DNA of 64,000 nt, taken from the NCBI GenBank assembly GCA_038239345.1, contig JBBSEX010000001.1:1-64000 (forward strand), written 5' to 3'. This document shows positions 1 through 9,507 of the stretch, piece after piece (position 1 is the first letter of the stretch; every line of letters begins with the position of its first letter). This DNA is from JBBSEX01 sp038239345. Lineage in GTDB: Bacteria > Acidobacteriota > Terriglobia > Bryobacterales > Bryobacteraceae. Made by a program: the position numbers and the translations under genes. The notes below the pieces were generated by a model. The model was not told the origin of the DNA. It saw nothing but the letters and a program-made list of their open reading frames with translations, and made no database searches.

Positions 1-1
1 A

Positions 2-181
2 ACGCAAGCGCAAGTGGAAGACGATTTCTTCAAGCACGCCCGGCCATCGTCCATCTTGCAGCGTTTTCTTGAGCCCGCGGAAATTGCCTCGGTTGTGGCC
101 TTCGTCTGTAGTCCCCTGGCGGCGTCCATGAATGGCTCGGCGATTCGCGCTGAAGGCGGCGTCTTGCGATCGATCGCCTAA
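2..181 (+). CDS. SDR family oxidoreductase, C-terminal fragment
   Basis: The first 60 codons of the window read in frame to a TAA stop, and the 5' part lies outside the window. The segment ERFLEP-type helix (here QRFLEPAEIASVVAFVCSP), followed by NGSAIRAEGG and a short tail, is the usual C-terminal end of classical short-chain dehydrogenases, where it closes the substrate pocket after the Rossmann fold. The catalytic Tyr-x-x-x-Lys is upstream and cannot be seen, so the substrate is unknown. The gene converges on the agmatine deiminase gene, with only 14 bases between the two stop codons. Confidence 0.75.
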   Translation, partial: TQAQVEDDFFKHARPSSILQRFLEPAEIASVVAFVCSPLAASMNGSAIRAEGGVLRSIA

Positions 182-195
182 GATGTGAGTGGGCG

Positions 196-1224
196 TTACA
201 TCAAACCGGACGCTGGTTGTTGCTGTGTCATGCAATGGAGAGTGCCCAGGCCCAGCACCAAATCTACGCAACTGATTCCCGTCACTTCGCGATCCGGGAA
301 CAATTCGCCAAGGATATGCAACGCCACCCGATCGTTGGGATCGTTGAAGGTTGGCACCAACACCAATTGATTCGCAATATAAAAATTGGCGTAACTCGCC
401 GGCAATAGCTGACCTGCGAAGAACACCGGTTCGGGCATTGGCAGCGTTACGATTCGCAAGTCCGGCCGCGCTCGCAATAGCGCTAGATTTTCTTGCAGTG
501 GCTCATAGTTTACCCTCGATTTATCGTCTTCACAGGCGATCACCACGGTGGATGGATTGACGAAGCGAGCCAGATCGTCAACGTGCCCATGCGTGTCGTC
601 GCCGGCGATTCCGTTCTTCAGCCAAATCACTTCGGTCGCGCCTAAGTAATCGGCCAGGGCCTGCTCAATTTGTATCCGTGACCATTCCGGATTGCGGGCC
701 TGCACACTCGATAGCAAGCACTCTTCGGTGGTTAGTAGCTTGCCCTGGCCATTCCCGTCGATGCTTCCGCCTTCGAGCACAAGCCCCGGTTCCCATTGCT
801 GCAACTCGTAGCGCTCGGCTACCGCTGCCGGAATACGATCGTCCTCTTGCCAATTGTCGTATTTCGCCCAGCCATTGAATTTCCAGTTCGTAATGGCGAT
901 GCTGCCGCCAGGGTCCTTGACGAAAATCGGACAATAGTCCCGAGTCCAACTGCGATTTGTCGGCAGTTCCAGGAAATCCACGGCGTGCAAATTCACGCCG
1001 CATTTTCGTAATACGCGCTTTGCCTTTTGCGCCGCGGCGGCATCTTCCACCAGAATTCGGACTCGCTCCACACGCGCCAGGCGGCGCACGATCTCGCCAT
1101 ACACCCACTGCACCGAAGCGAACTTACCCGGCCAATCGGTCTTCTCGTGGGGCCAGGCGATCCAAGTGGCCTCATGCGGCTCCCACTCCGCCGGCATCCG
1201 ATACCCGAGTTCTCGCGGAGTCAC
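196..1224 (-). CDS. aguA: agmatine deiminase
   Basis: This 342-residue protein belongs to the agmatine deiminase/peptidyl-arginine deiminase fold and should hydrolyse agmatine to N-carbamoylputrescine plus ammonia in the cytosol. Family hallmarks are the N-terminal MPAEWEPHEATWIAWP, RSWTRDYCPIF, the acidic GDDTHGHVDD motif near residue 210, and a C-terminal LGTLHCMTQQQP in which Cys331 is the expected nucleophile. The length is normal for the family. The start codon is GTG and directly abuts the TAG stop of the upstream amidase gene, so the two are almost certainly translated from one message. A peptidyl-arginine deiminase activity is less likely because the next gene performs the following step of agmatine use. 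Confidence 0.93.
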   Translation of the reverse strand: MTPRELGYRMPAEWEPHEATWIAWPHEKTDWPGKFASVQWVYGEIVRRLARVERVRILVEDAAAAQKAKRVLRKCGVNLHAVDFLELPTNRSWTRDYCPIFVKDPGGSIAITNWKFNGWAKYDNWQEDDRIPAAVAERYELQQWEPGLVLEGGSIDGNGQGKLLTTEECLLSSVQARNPEWSRIQIEQALADYLGATEVIWLKNGIAGDDTHGHVDDLARFVNPSTVVIACEDDKSRVNYEPLQENLALLRARPDLRIVTLPMPEPVFFAGQLLPASYANFYIANQLVLVPTFNDPNDRVALHILGELFPDREVTGISCVDLVLGLGTLHCMTQQQPASGLM

Positions 1225-2142
<918 letters not shown>

Positions 2143-2350
2143 GGGCGTTGCACTTCCGTGTCAAAACAACACATGAGACATTCGTGGCCAAACATCCGCT
2201 GCCACTCACCCCGCGTCACAGCCATACAGCGATGAAAATGGACGCTTTAATACTTTCGCATGGTGAGTGATATGATGAGCGCCTATACTTAGCCATCAGA
2301 AGTAGAGATCCAATCTTATAGAGTGGAGATGCTTCGCCAGCCTATCGCCT

Positions 2351-4453
2351 ATGCACAAACCGATTAAACACGTTGAAAAAGTGGTAACCCTCGCTGCCTC
2401 GGCAGCTTGGACGGTGTTCGACAAGCTCAACCAGATTAAGCAGAACCCTTCCTTCACCCCCAGGTGGTCGGAAAAGCCGCTGCTGAAGTCGTATGAGAAA
2501 GAGAAGCCGCCACTCGGTTGGCCGCGCGAAACCGATTCCCTGTGTCCGAAGTGTGTGCCTGAGATCCGCCAGCAGATTGTCGATGGCAAGCTACCCCATG
2601 AAATTCTAATCAATGAGAAGATTGGCGAAATCAAAGCCAACATCATTGAGCGCGACGGCCAGATCCTGATGGTGAAGGATTGCCCGAAGCACGGCCATTT
2701 TGAAGATGTAATGGCGATCGATACGGCTTTTTTCAAGCATTTGGAAGACGTTTTCCCGGGCCGCGATATTCGCGCGCATGCCGACGAAAAGCTTCATAAT
2801 CACGGAACCAGCACTGTCAAGCACGGGCGCGGTTCGGTGCTTACGGTCGATTTAACCAATCGTTGCAATATGATGTGCGATCCGTGCTTCATGGACGCGA
2901 ACCAGGTTGGCTTCGTTCATGAACTCACCTGGGAAGACATCAAAACGCTGCTTGATAATGCGATTTCCATTAAACCGCGCCGCCAGATGTCGGTGCAGTT
3001 CTCCGGTGGCGAGCCGACGCTGTCTCCCTACTTCCTGGATGCCGTGCGTTATTGTCGAAAAATCGGCTACAACAGCGTGCAAGCGGCCACCAACGGGATT
3101 GAGTTCGCCAAGAGCCCGGAATTTTGTAAGCAAGCCGCTGAAGCCGGTCTTCGTTACGCCTATCTCCAGTTCGATGGAATCGGGAACGAAGCCAATTCCC
3201 ATCGTGCCGTCGGAAACCTGTTCGACGTCAAGCTGCGGGCTATTGAGAACCTCTGGACCAACGGCGTCGACATCGTTCCGGTGATCACGATCATCAATGG
3301 AATCAACAATGAGCAAGTTGGTGCGGTGGTTCGTTTCGCCCTCGACAATCCCAAGAAAATTCCGTTTTTGTCGTTCCAGCCGGTGTCGTTTACAGGCCGC
3401 GATGAGGCCGTCACCGATGAACGCCGCAAGGCCCAGCGCTACACGCTTTCCCATTTAGCGCATGACGTCAAGAATCAGGTTGGGTTGGGTGAGCCGGTTC
3501 GCGACTGGTTCCCGATCTCGTTCATGAGCACTTTTTCCGACTTCGCCGATCTGGTCCACGGGCCGGATGCCGATTGGGGTCAGTTAAGCTGCGGCTGCCA
3601 TCCGAATTGCGGTATTGGCATGGCCGTAATGTGCGATAAGGAAACCAAGGAAGCCGTTCCGGTTACCGCGTTCCTGAAAGCCGACCAGTTGGCCAAAGAC
3701 GTCGCGCGCATTAACGATGCGGCTCGCGGTAGGAAATTGTCGGTCTTCGGAGTCTCGCTCGCGCTGCTCCGTAACTACAACCCCTACACGGCTCCGACCC
3801 ACTTCAAGTTAAGCGATCTGGTTGCCAAATTCGATAAGTGCTTCGGCATGACGGGCAAGAGCTACGGCAAAGTTACGGCTGACCGGACCCGCCAGGATAT
3901 CGACCTGCGCAGGCAGGATCGTTGGAACTTCCTGTTTGTAGCCGGGATGTGGTTCCAGGATCTGTTCAATTACGATTTCCGCCGGACCGAACAGTGCATC
4001 ATCCCTTATGCCACGCAGGAAGGCGAAATCTCCTTCTGCGCCTACAACACCGGCGTCGGCTGGCGCAACATCATCGAAAAAATGCACATGACCGCCACGC
4101 TTACAAAATGGTATGAAGAGCATGGACGGCATGAGATCGTCGCCGGCGGCAAAAAGGTCAGCCTCACGAACTCCGATCACTCCTTGATCCTTCGCGCCGA
4201 GGATGTCAATCACGCCAAGCAAACCGACCTCGACAAGGTCGGCGTTGCTAAAACAGCTCGCGAAGAGAAGACCCGGGCTCGCGATGAAAAGCTGAAGCAG
4301 TCCGCGGAGAACGCCCGCATGGCCGCTCTCTATCGCCAACATGTACTGAAGGAAGCTCCCAAGGCCGACTTGGTCCAGTTAGGTGGAATCGCACCAGCCC
4401 CGGCGCCTGTGGCGAAGGAATCGCAGGAAGAAGTCGGCTCTTTCGGCGATTAG
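2351..4453 (+). CDS. radical SAM enzyme of the tetraether/membrane-spanning lipid synthase type
   Basis: The 700-residue protein has a radical SAM CxxxCxxC motif at Cys172, Cys176 and Cys179, and an SGGEPT motif at 218-223. Before it lies a cysteine-containing domain (CPKC at 65-68, then CPKHGHF from 111), and after it further cysteine motifs (CGCHPNCG, EQCIIPYA, ISFCAYNT). This arrangement matches my recollection of the archaeal tetraether synthase Tes (Mj0619 family) and its bacterial relatives that join lipid tails into membrane-spanning lipids. Acidobacteria are known to make iso-diabolic acid, so a role in tail-to-tail coupling is a reasonable inference. The C-terminal 100 residues are charged and helical, then Ala/Pro-rich, and look like a lineage-specific tail. 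It is a lone gene, followed by a likely terminator. Another radical SAM reaction cannot be excluded. Confidence 0.75.
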   Translation: MHKPIKHVEKVVTLAASAAWTVFDKLNQIKQNPSFTPRWSEKPLLKSYEKEKPPLGWPRETDSLCPKCVPEIRQQIVDGKLPHEILINEKIGEIKANIIERDGQILMVKDCPKHGHFEDVMAIDTAFFKHLEDVFPGRDIRAHADEKLHNHGTSTVKHGRGSVLTVDLTNRCNMMCDPCFMDANQVGFVHELTWEDIKTLLDNAISIKPRRQMSVQFSGGEPTLSPYFLDAVRYCRKIGYNSVQAATNGIEFAKSPEFCKQAAEAGLRYAYLQFDGIGNEANSHRAVGNLFDVKLRAIENLWTNGVDIVPVITIINGINNEQVGAVVRFALDNPKKIPFLSFQPVSFTGRDEAVTDERRKAQRYTLSHLAHDVKNQVGLGEPVRDWFPISFMSTFSDFADLVHGPDADWGQLSCGCHPNCGIGMAVMCDKETKEAVPVTAFLKADQLAKDVARINDAARGRKLSVFGVSLALLRNYNPYTAPTHFKLSDLVAKFDKCFGMTGKSYGKVTADRTRQDIDLRRQDRWNFLFVAGMWFQDLFNYDFRRTEQCIIPYATQEGEISFCAYNTGVGWRNIIEKMHMTATLTKWYEEHGRHEIVAGGKKVSLTNSDHSLILRAEDVNHAKQTDLDKVGVAKTAREEKTRARDEKLKQSAENARMAALYRQHVLKEAPKADLVQLGGIAPAPAPVAKESQEEVGSFGD

Positions 4454-4479
4454 ACAATTCGTCCGCAAAGTTGCACTTG

Positions 4480-4524
4480 AACAGCCCGCCGCTAGCTTTC
4501 CGCTACCGGGGGGTTGTTGTTTTT
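4480..4524 (+). terminator. probable Rho-independent terminator after the radical SAM gene
   Basis: The arms AACAGCCC (4480-4487) and GGGTTGTT (4511-4518) pair over eight positions with one G-U wobble, and are followed by GTTTTT. The hairpin begins 26 bases after the radical SAM stop codon. Its distal part overlaps the 3' end of the convergent gene, so the element could end transcription of the plus-strand gene. Confidence 0.5.
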
Positions 4525-5735
4525 AACGCCGTTAATTCCCGGTATCTTCGGAAATCGGCAGCTGACCCAGCTTTATCACCAGTATAATAGCGGCAAAATC
4601 CACGATAATACACATTAATTGGATCGCTTTCCAATTCTTCCGTGCTTACCTTGGCGAAGAACGATGCCGCCGCCCGGTAATCCGCCGTTTTATAGAGCGA
4701 CAGCGCCGTCGCGAGCCGCGTGCCAGAGGGTACCTTCACGCCGGTCTTCTCTATGCGCGTAAGCGTATCGGCCAGGTTGCGCATATATAAGGATGGGTCG
4801 GTTCCGCTGGGCGCCGGTTGCTGCAAGGCCTCGTGAATCGCCGGTAACGAAGCCACTCCGGCGCTGATCAGCGAACTTTGCGCCGCCAACTGCCGCTTGG
4901 GGTCGGGACTGCCCAGACTCGCCACGGCTTCCTTCGCCGGAACCTTTTTCCAAACGCTATACTCCGCCGCCGCAAACACCGTCGTTACGAACCAACTTAG
5001 CTGAATGGGTGGATGAACGGCGCTGCTTTGCGCGTCGACAGCTTCCATCGCGATCAGGCTGGTACCCGTCCGACTGCGCAATTCAAGCGTACCGGTCTTG
5101 CGCACGGGATCGGCTGGATCGGGATGGTAATAGAGTTCCACGGCCGACTGCGCGTCCAAGCCCCGCAGATTGAGATTGAAGCGCTTCTTGGTGCCACCGG
5201 TTTCGAGAAAAGGCGTTCCCGCAAGCTGATCCGGCTCGGGCGAAGGCCCCCCGGGGTTAATCGTTTTCACCGCAAAGCTATGGCTGAGAACGAAAGGGAT
5301 GGCGTCCGTTCCGCTATCCGTGCGTAAGGCCCAGCTGAGCGTGTAGTGCCGCGGATCGTCCTTGATCAGCTCACGATTCACGTAAAAGCGCGCTTCCGGA
5401 GACAACGGCGTCAGCTCCTCGCGGACCTGCGGGTCGGTCGATTCAAGCTTTGCTTCCGTGCTCATCAGCGGCGTTACGAATCCCCAGAGCGCAGTTTCCA
5501 CGCGATGGAAAGTAGCCCACCACCAGATGGGAATTGCAATGGCGATCAGGGCATAACTGGCGATAACGCTCCAGCGGTATATGCGCGACAAGTCGTCGTG
5601 GTTTTCCTTTGTCGATTTCTGAAGATCGTCCAGATTCCGGCGTTGCTGCACAAAGAGAAAGATGACTACCAGCGCGTAGATCAGATGTGAGGCCAGTAGT
5701 TTTGTAAGAGATTCGAGTGGGTTTACGTCGGGCAT
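4503..5735 (-). CDS. membrane-anchored protein with C-terminal TPR-like segment
   Basis: I do not recognise this family. The start is set at an ATG preceded by a strong AGGAGGAG six bases upstream, which gives 410 residues; a longer in-frame start 21 codons earlier lacks such a site. Two hydrophobic segments lie near the N-terminus (ASHLIYALVVIFLFV and VIASYALIAIAIPIWWWATF) with a charged linker between them, leaving a large extramembrane domain. The C-terminal 90 residues contain tetratricopeptide-like helices (YKTADYRAAASFFAKV and INVYYRGFCRYYTGDKAGSA). It lies just downstream of the MarR gene on the same strand, 63 bases away, and may be cotranscribed with it. Confidence 0.6.
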   Translation of the reverse strand: MPDVNPLESLTKLLASHLIYALVVIFLFVQQRRNLDDLQKSTKENHDDLSRIYRWSVIASYALIAIAIPIWWWATFHRVETALWGFVTPLMSTEAKLESTDPQVREELTPLSPEARFYVNRELIKDDPRHYTLSWALRTDSGTDAIPFVLSHSFAVKTINPGGPSPEPDQLAGTPFLETGGTKKRFNLNLRGLDAQSAVELYYHPDPADPVRKTGTLELRSRTGTSLIAMEAVDAQSSAVHPPIQLSWFVTTVFAAAEYSVWKKVPAKEAVASLGSPDPKRQLAAQSSLISAGVASLPAIHEALQQPAPSGTDPSLYMRNLADTLTRIEKTGVKVPSGTRLATALSLYKTADYRAAASFFAKVSTEELESDPINVYYRGFCRYYTGDKAGSAADFRRYRELTALKTTTPR

Positions 5736-5798
5736 GTTCTCCTCCTGACATCCGTTCAGTGCCGGAACTTCGCCGAACGTATCACTAAGCTGCGCCAT

Positions 5799-6341
5799 TC
5801 ACTCCCTGGCCCTCTCCGGCTTGTCTGGAGTGGCGAAACCCGGATGAACCCCTTTGAGCAATCCCTGTTCGTCGCCGACGCGCTGCAAGAGGCCTGCGAG
5901 TTGCCGCTGTTCTTCTTCCGAGAGGGAGGCCAGCAGCGATTGCTGGTGTTCACGCGCAATGCGGCCGATGGCCTGCAGCATCGCCGTACCGTTTTCCGTC
6001 AGTCGCAGCGCATAACGGCGGCGGTCGGTCTCGTCGGATTGCCGCTCGACCAGACTTTTGGATTCAAGCTCATCCACCATCGCGACCAATCGGCTCGGAA
6101 GGGTTCCCAAGGCCATCGCTAGAGCCTGCTGGGTAATCGCTGGCGTCGCCGCCAGAATGCGCAGAATGCCGGCATGGGCCGGAACCAGCTCCAAGGCACG
6201 GAGACGCTCGGCGAATTTCGCTGCGGCATGAGCTCCGACCTGCGCCAGAAGAAAGGCAGGCGCCGACCGTCCGCTGTCAGGCTGTGAGCAATCTGCCTCG
6301 GATCCGGGCGGTACCTTCATCGAAATATTGTTGCATACCAT
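5799..6341 (-). CDS. MarR family transcriptional regulator
   Basis: The 180-residue protein has the MarR winged-helix layout. A dimerisation helix precedes LRILAATPAITQQALAMALG (helix-turn-helix), then PSRLVAMVDELESKSLVER (recognition helix) and RQSDETDRRRYALRLTENG, the classic MarR wing. It should be a small-molecule- or stress-responsive repressor. It is divergent from a six-segment membrane protein across a 55-base gap that holds an imperfect palindrome, so that gene is the likely target. The start is not well marked: ATG at 6341 sits at the palindrome edge with no Shine-Dalgarno sequence, and an ATG seven codons later is an alternative. The N-terminal 25 residues are not part of the conserved fold. 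Confidence 0.88.
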   Translation of the reverse strand: MVCNNISMKVPPGSEADCSQPDSGRSAPAFLLAQVGAHAAAKFAERLRALELVPAHAGILRILAATPAITQQALAMALGTLPSRLVAMVDELESKSLVERQSDETDRRRYALRLTENGTAMLQAIGRIAREHQQSLLASLSEEEQRQLAGLLQRVGDEQGLLKGVHPGFATPDKPERARE

Positions 6342-6364
6342 AATCGTTTAACATTAAAATGATT
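6342..6364. promoter_or_regulatory. candidate MarR operator (imperfect palindrome)
   Basis: AATCGTTTAA and TTAAAATGATT form an inverted repeat around a short AT-rich centre. The element is the most AT-rich stretch in the gap between the divergent MarR and membrane protein genes. MarR proteins typically bind such 16-22 base palindromes over their own promoter, so autoregulation and control of the divergent gene are inferred from position. Confidence 0.45.
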
Positions 6365-6396
6365 GCAATACGAAACGAATCTGGAGCCAACAACCT

Positions 6397-7092
6397 GTGC
6401 TTTCGCAAAATCATCCTTCTTCCCTACGCCATGCCGGACCGCCCCTCGGTTTCGTCGCCATCGCCTTCGTGGCACTGTTTATCGGGGGGCTGATCCCAGT
6501 CACCGCCTTTGGCGGAATGCCCTTCTTTCCCGGACCTTGGGAGTCGCGGGAAACCATCGCTACCTTCTTCAAAGCGCGGCCCGACGCGGTCCTGCTGTGC
6601 GCGTTCTTCCAATTCGGCGCCGCCATTCCGTTAGCGATTTTCACGGCATCCGTCGTCAGCCAGCTCCGCTTTCTCGGCGTGCGAGCCGCAGGCCCGAACA
6701 TCGCCTTGTTCGGAGGGTTTGCGACCTCGATCAATATGATGGCATCTTCGTCAGTCCTCTGGACGATGACCTATCCCGGCATTGCACAGGACAACCCGCT
6801 GATACAGGCGCTGTACCGCTTCTCCTTTGCCCTCGGCGGCCCCGGCTTTTCCGTGCCGCTAGGCTTACTCCTTGCGGGCATCTCGGTGACGGCGGGCTTC
6901 GGAAAGCTATTGCCGAAATGGCTGGTGGTGATGGGCCTCGTCATCGGCGTGATTGGCGAGATCAGCTGGCTTGAAATTGTATTCCCGAAGCTGCTTCCGC
7001 TCATCCCCCTCACGCGATTCCCAGGGTTCATCTGGCTTATCGCCGCCGGCTTCGCGCTGCCGAGCACGCTTGACCGGGAGAAGGCGGCGTAG
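6397..7092 (+). CDS. six-segment integral membrane protein beside MarR
   Basis: The 231-residue product is almost entirely hydrophobic, with about six membrane segments, for example GFVAIAFVALFIGGLIPVTAF, an alanine/phenylalanine-rich second segment and WLVVMGLVIGVIGEISWL. I do not recognise a named family. The start is GTG with GGAG ten bases upstream. The gene is divergent from marR, so it is probably the regulated partner; an export or stress-protection role would fit but is only inference. It ends in the basic DREKAA tail expected of a cytoplasmic end. Confidence 0.6.
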   Translation: MLSQNHPSSLRHAGPPLGFVAIAFVALFIGGLIPVTAFGGMPFFPGPWESRETIATFFKARPDAVLLCAFFQFGAAIPLAIFTASVVSQLRFLGVRAAGPNIALFGGFATSINMMASSSVLWTMTYPGIAQDNPLIQALYRFSFALGGPGFSVPLGLLLAGISVTAGFGKLLPKWLVVMGLVIGVIGEISWLEIVFPKLLPLIPLTRFPGFIWLIAAGFALPSTLDREKAA

Positions 7093-7287
7093 CTGTTACG
7101 GGGATTGTGCAAAGCCCGCTTATTGGGGCTGCCGTCGGCACAGTCGGGGGCCGCCGCGCCGAAGTTCTTCTGTCGCCCGGCCGCCCTTGACTCCGGGTTC
7201 TTCAAGCATAGTTTCCGTAGTTTCGCTGGAAACTACTGTCCGGATTTAGGCATGCGGCGTACAATTGGGCGGTCAGGCAATCCGCTT

Positions 7288-7800
7288 ATGCCGCTTTCCA
7301 CCAACTCCAGTCTTTTAAAGGCCGCCGGAGTTGCTATTCTGTTTGCGATTACCGGGGCCGGTTCCAACTTCATCGGTGGCGGTGAGACCTTTCGCTCCTA
7401 TCTGATCGGGATTCCATTCGCTCTTGTCGCGGCGCTCCTGCTGCCTTACACGCCGCGGCACAAAGCAGTGATGGGGGTCTCGGTGAGCCTGGTTTGGATT
7501 GTGGCCTTCTACACAGCCCTGGAGATGGACCCGCTGCATCGTCCCTACCTCCAGATGTCCTGCGCCGGCTTCGTTGGTGGAGCGGGTGTGACACTGGCGG
7601 CGCAAGTTGGACGATGGATGCACATCGGTTGGCGGACGGTTCTGATCGGAGCGCTTGCCGGTTCTTTGGCAGCCCTGCCGTTTTGCTGGAATTTCTCGGC
7701 GACGGACAATCTGGTGGTGCAGTTCGCAATCTGGCAGGCCGTAGTAGGTACGTTCCTCTATCTTGTGGCGAACAAGGAGTTATCCGCCTCTCGAATATAG
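7288..7800 (+). CDS. small integral membrane protein
   Basis: The protein has 170 residues when started at the ATG opening MPLSTNSSLLKAAG. The open frame continues 61 codons upstream, but that extension lacks membrane-protein character and reads like non-coding sequence. At least five hydrophobic segments are visible, including AAGVAILFAITGAG, IGIPFALVAALLLPY, VSLVWIVAFYTALE and WRTVLIGALAGSLAALPF. I cannot assign a family. It follows the MarR-linked membrane gene on the same strand after about 200 bases, and no Shine-Dalgarno match is obvious. Confidence 0.55.
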   Translation: MPLSTNSSLLKAAGVAILFAITGAGSNFIGGGETFRSYLIGIPFALVAALLLPYTPRHKAVMGVSVSLVWIVAFYTALEMDPLHRPYLQMSCAGFVGGAGVTLAAQVGRWMHIGWRTVLIGALAGSLAALPFCWNFSATDNLVVQFAIWQAVVGTFLYLVANKELSASRI

Positions 7801-7925
7801 GGGTGTCGTAGCCCTGGCATACCGCTCTCACGGTCCGCCCTATTACTCTCTAGGGCCATAGAAGTGCTCTCTCGGGTACATTCCCTAACTGTACTAGACC
7901 ACTAGTTTCGGTACTATCGGTCTTG

Positions 7926-9482
7926 ATGAACCTAGCCTTCCTTCGTCTCATCGCCAGTGCCTCCATGTTATGTAGTTTTCTGGCGCTCTCCGCGATTCCG
8001 GGCCGTGCCCAACAGATGACGCCAGCCGCCGCCGCGCGTTTTCTGGAACAGGCATCATGGGGTCCTACTATTTCAACCGTCACGGATCTGCAAGCATCCG
8101 GAATCACGAAATACGTCAATGCCCAATTTAAGGTGGCTGGCAGTCCGATCAACGACATCGATCCATTGTTGGAAGATGGCGGCAACGGTTTTATCTCCAA
8201 TCAGGTTTACCAGAATGCGGCCATCGGATCCGATCAGATGCGTCAGCGAGTGGCCTTTGCGCTGAGCCAGATTTGGGTTGTGTCCAGCAACAAGATTCAG
8301 AATGAGCAGGGGATGACGACTTATTATCGGACGCTCAGTAATGATGCGTTTGGAAATTACCTCACCATCATGAAGGACATGACGCTCAATCCGGCGATGG
8401 GTCATTACCTCGACATGGTGAATAACGATAAGGCCAATCCCGTGAAGGGCACCGAGCCAAACGAGAACTACGCTCGCGAGATTTTGCAACTGTTCACGGT
8501 GGGCCTGAGCAAGCTGAACCGCGATGGGACGCTGCAGTTAAGTGGCGGCAACCCGATCGATTCGTATTCGCAGGATAATGTCAGCCAATTGGCGCGAGTC
8601 ATGACCGGCTGGACGTACGCCCCGGCACCGGGCGGCACTACTCGCGGTCACAATAATACCCGCTACACCGATCCGATGGTGGCCTATGCCCCTAATCACG
8701 ACATTGGCGCGAAGACGCTGCTCGACGGAGGCTTCATCGGACCTGGTGGCACCGCCGAACAGGATCTGGATGCGGCTTTAGGGCTGATCTTTAACAATCC
8801 TAATTTGCCGCCCTTTGTCTGCAAGCAGATGATTCAGCACCTTACAACCAGCAACCCGAGCACGGGCTATGTACTGCGGGTGGTGAGCGTGTTTGAAGCG
8901 AATGCCGCGGGCGTGCGGGGCGACATGAAATCCGTCGTGAAAGCGATTTTGCTCGATCCCGAGGCCCGCGCCGCCGATACTAGCGCCCCGGCGAAAGACT
9001 TCGGACATCTGAAAGAGCCGACACTCTTTATCAGCGGCCTGTTGCGGGCCCTCAACGCTACCGTTCCGGCGGTGAATAACCTGCGCGGGTTCGGATCCAG
9101 CATCGGGCAGGATGTACTGAATGCCCCCAGTGTCTTCAATTACTATTCCCCCGATTATCATGTCTCCGATACTCTTCTGGGACCGGAATTTCAGCTCCAT
9201 TCCGGTACGACGGCGATCGGGCGGACCAGTATCGTCAACACGGCGATCTACGGCAATCTGGGCAACGGCGTCACGATCGATCTGTCGCCCTGGAGCGCGC
9301 TGGCGGCGAACGCGAACAACCTGGTCGACGCCGTGAACAGCACGTTCTTACACGGGGCGATGTCGGCCACGATGCGGTCGAACATTTTAACGGCAATAGC
9401 CGCGAAAACCACCGCGTTGGATAAAGCCAAGGCAGCTCTTTATATCGCCGCCAGTTCCGAAGAATATTCGGTTAGTAATTAA
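7926..9482 (+). CDS. DUF1800 family secreted protein
   Basis: This is a 518-residue DUF1800 protein. Visible family marks are AARFLEQASWGPT near the mature N-terminus, RQRVAFALSQIWVVS, NYAREILQLFTVGL and a C-terminal DVLNAPSVFNYYSPDY. A signal peptide ends at about residue 29 (PGRAQQ). DUF1800 proteins are exported and nearly always encoded beside a DUF1501 protein, as here, with the next gene starting 25 bases after the stop. The biochemical role of the pair is not established. I chose the ATG one codon after the TTG that opens the frame. Asn/Gly-rich loops are typical of an extracytoplasmic protein. Confidence 0.88.
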   Translation: MNLAFLRLIASASMLCSFLALSAIPGRAQQMTPAAAARFLEQASWGPTISTVTDLQASGITKYVNAQFKVAGSPINDIDPLLEDGGNGFISNQVYQNAAIGSDQMRQRVAFALSQIWVVSSNKIQNEQGMTTYYRTLSNDAFGNYLTIMKDMTLNPAMGHYLDMVNNDKANPVKGTEPNENYAREILQLFTVGLSKLNRDGTLQLSGGNPIDSYSQDNVSQLARVMTGWTYAPAPGGTTRGHNNTRYTDPMVAYAPNHDIGAKTLLDGGFIGPGGTAEQDLDAALGLIFNNPNLPPFVCKQMIQHLTTSNPSTGYVLRVVSVFEANAAGVRGDMKSVVKAILLDPEARAADTSAPAKDFGHLKEPTLFISGLLRALNATVPAVNNLRGFGSSIGQDVLNAPSVFNYYSPDYHVSDTLLGPEFQLHSGTTAIGRTSIVNTAIYGNLGNGVTIDLSPWSALAANANNLVDAVNSTFLHGAMSATMRSNILTAIAAKTTALDKAKAALYIAASSEEYSVSN

Positions 9483-9507
9483 AAACAGGGAAAAAGGATT
9501 CAATATT

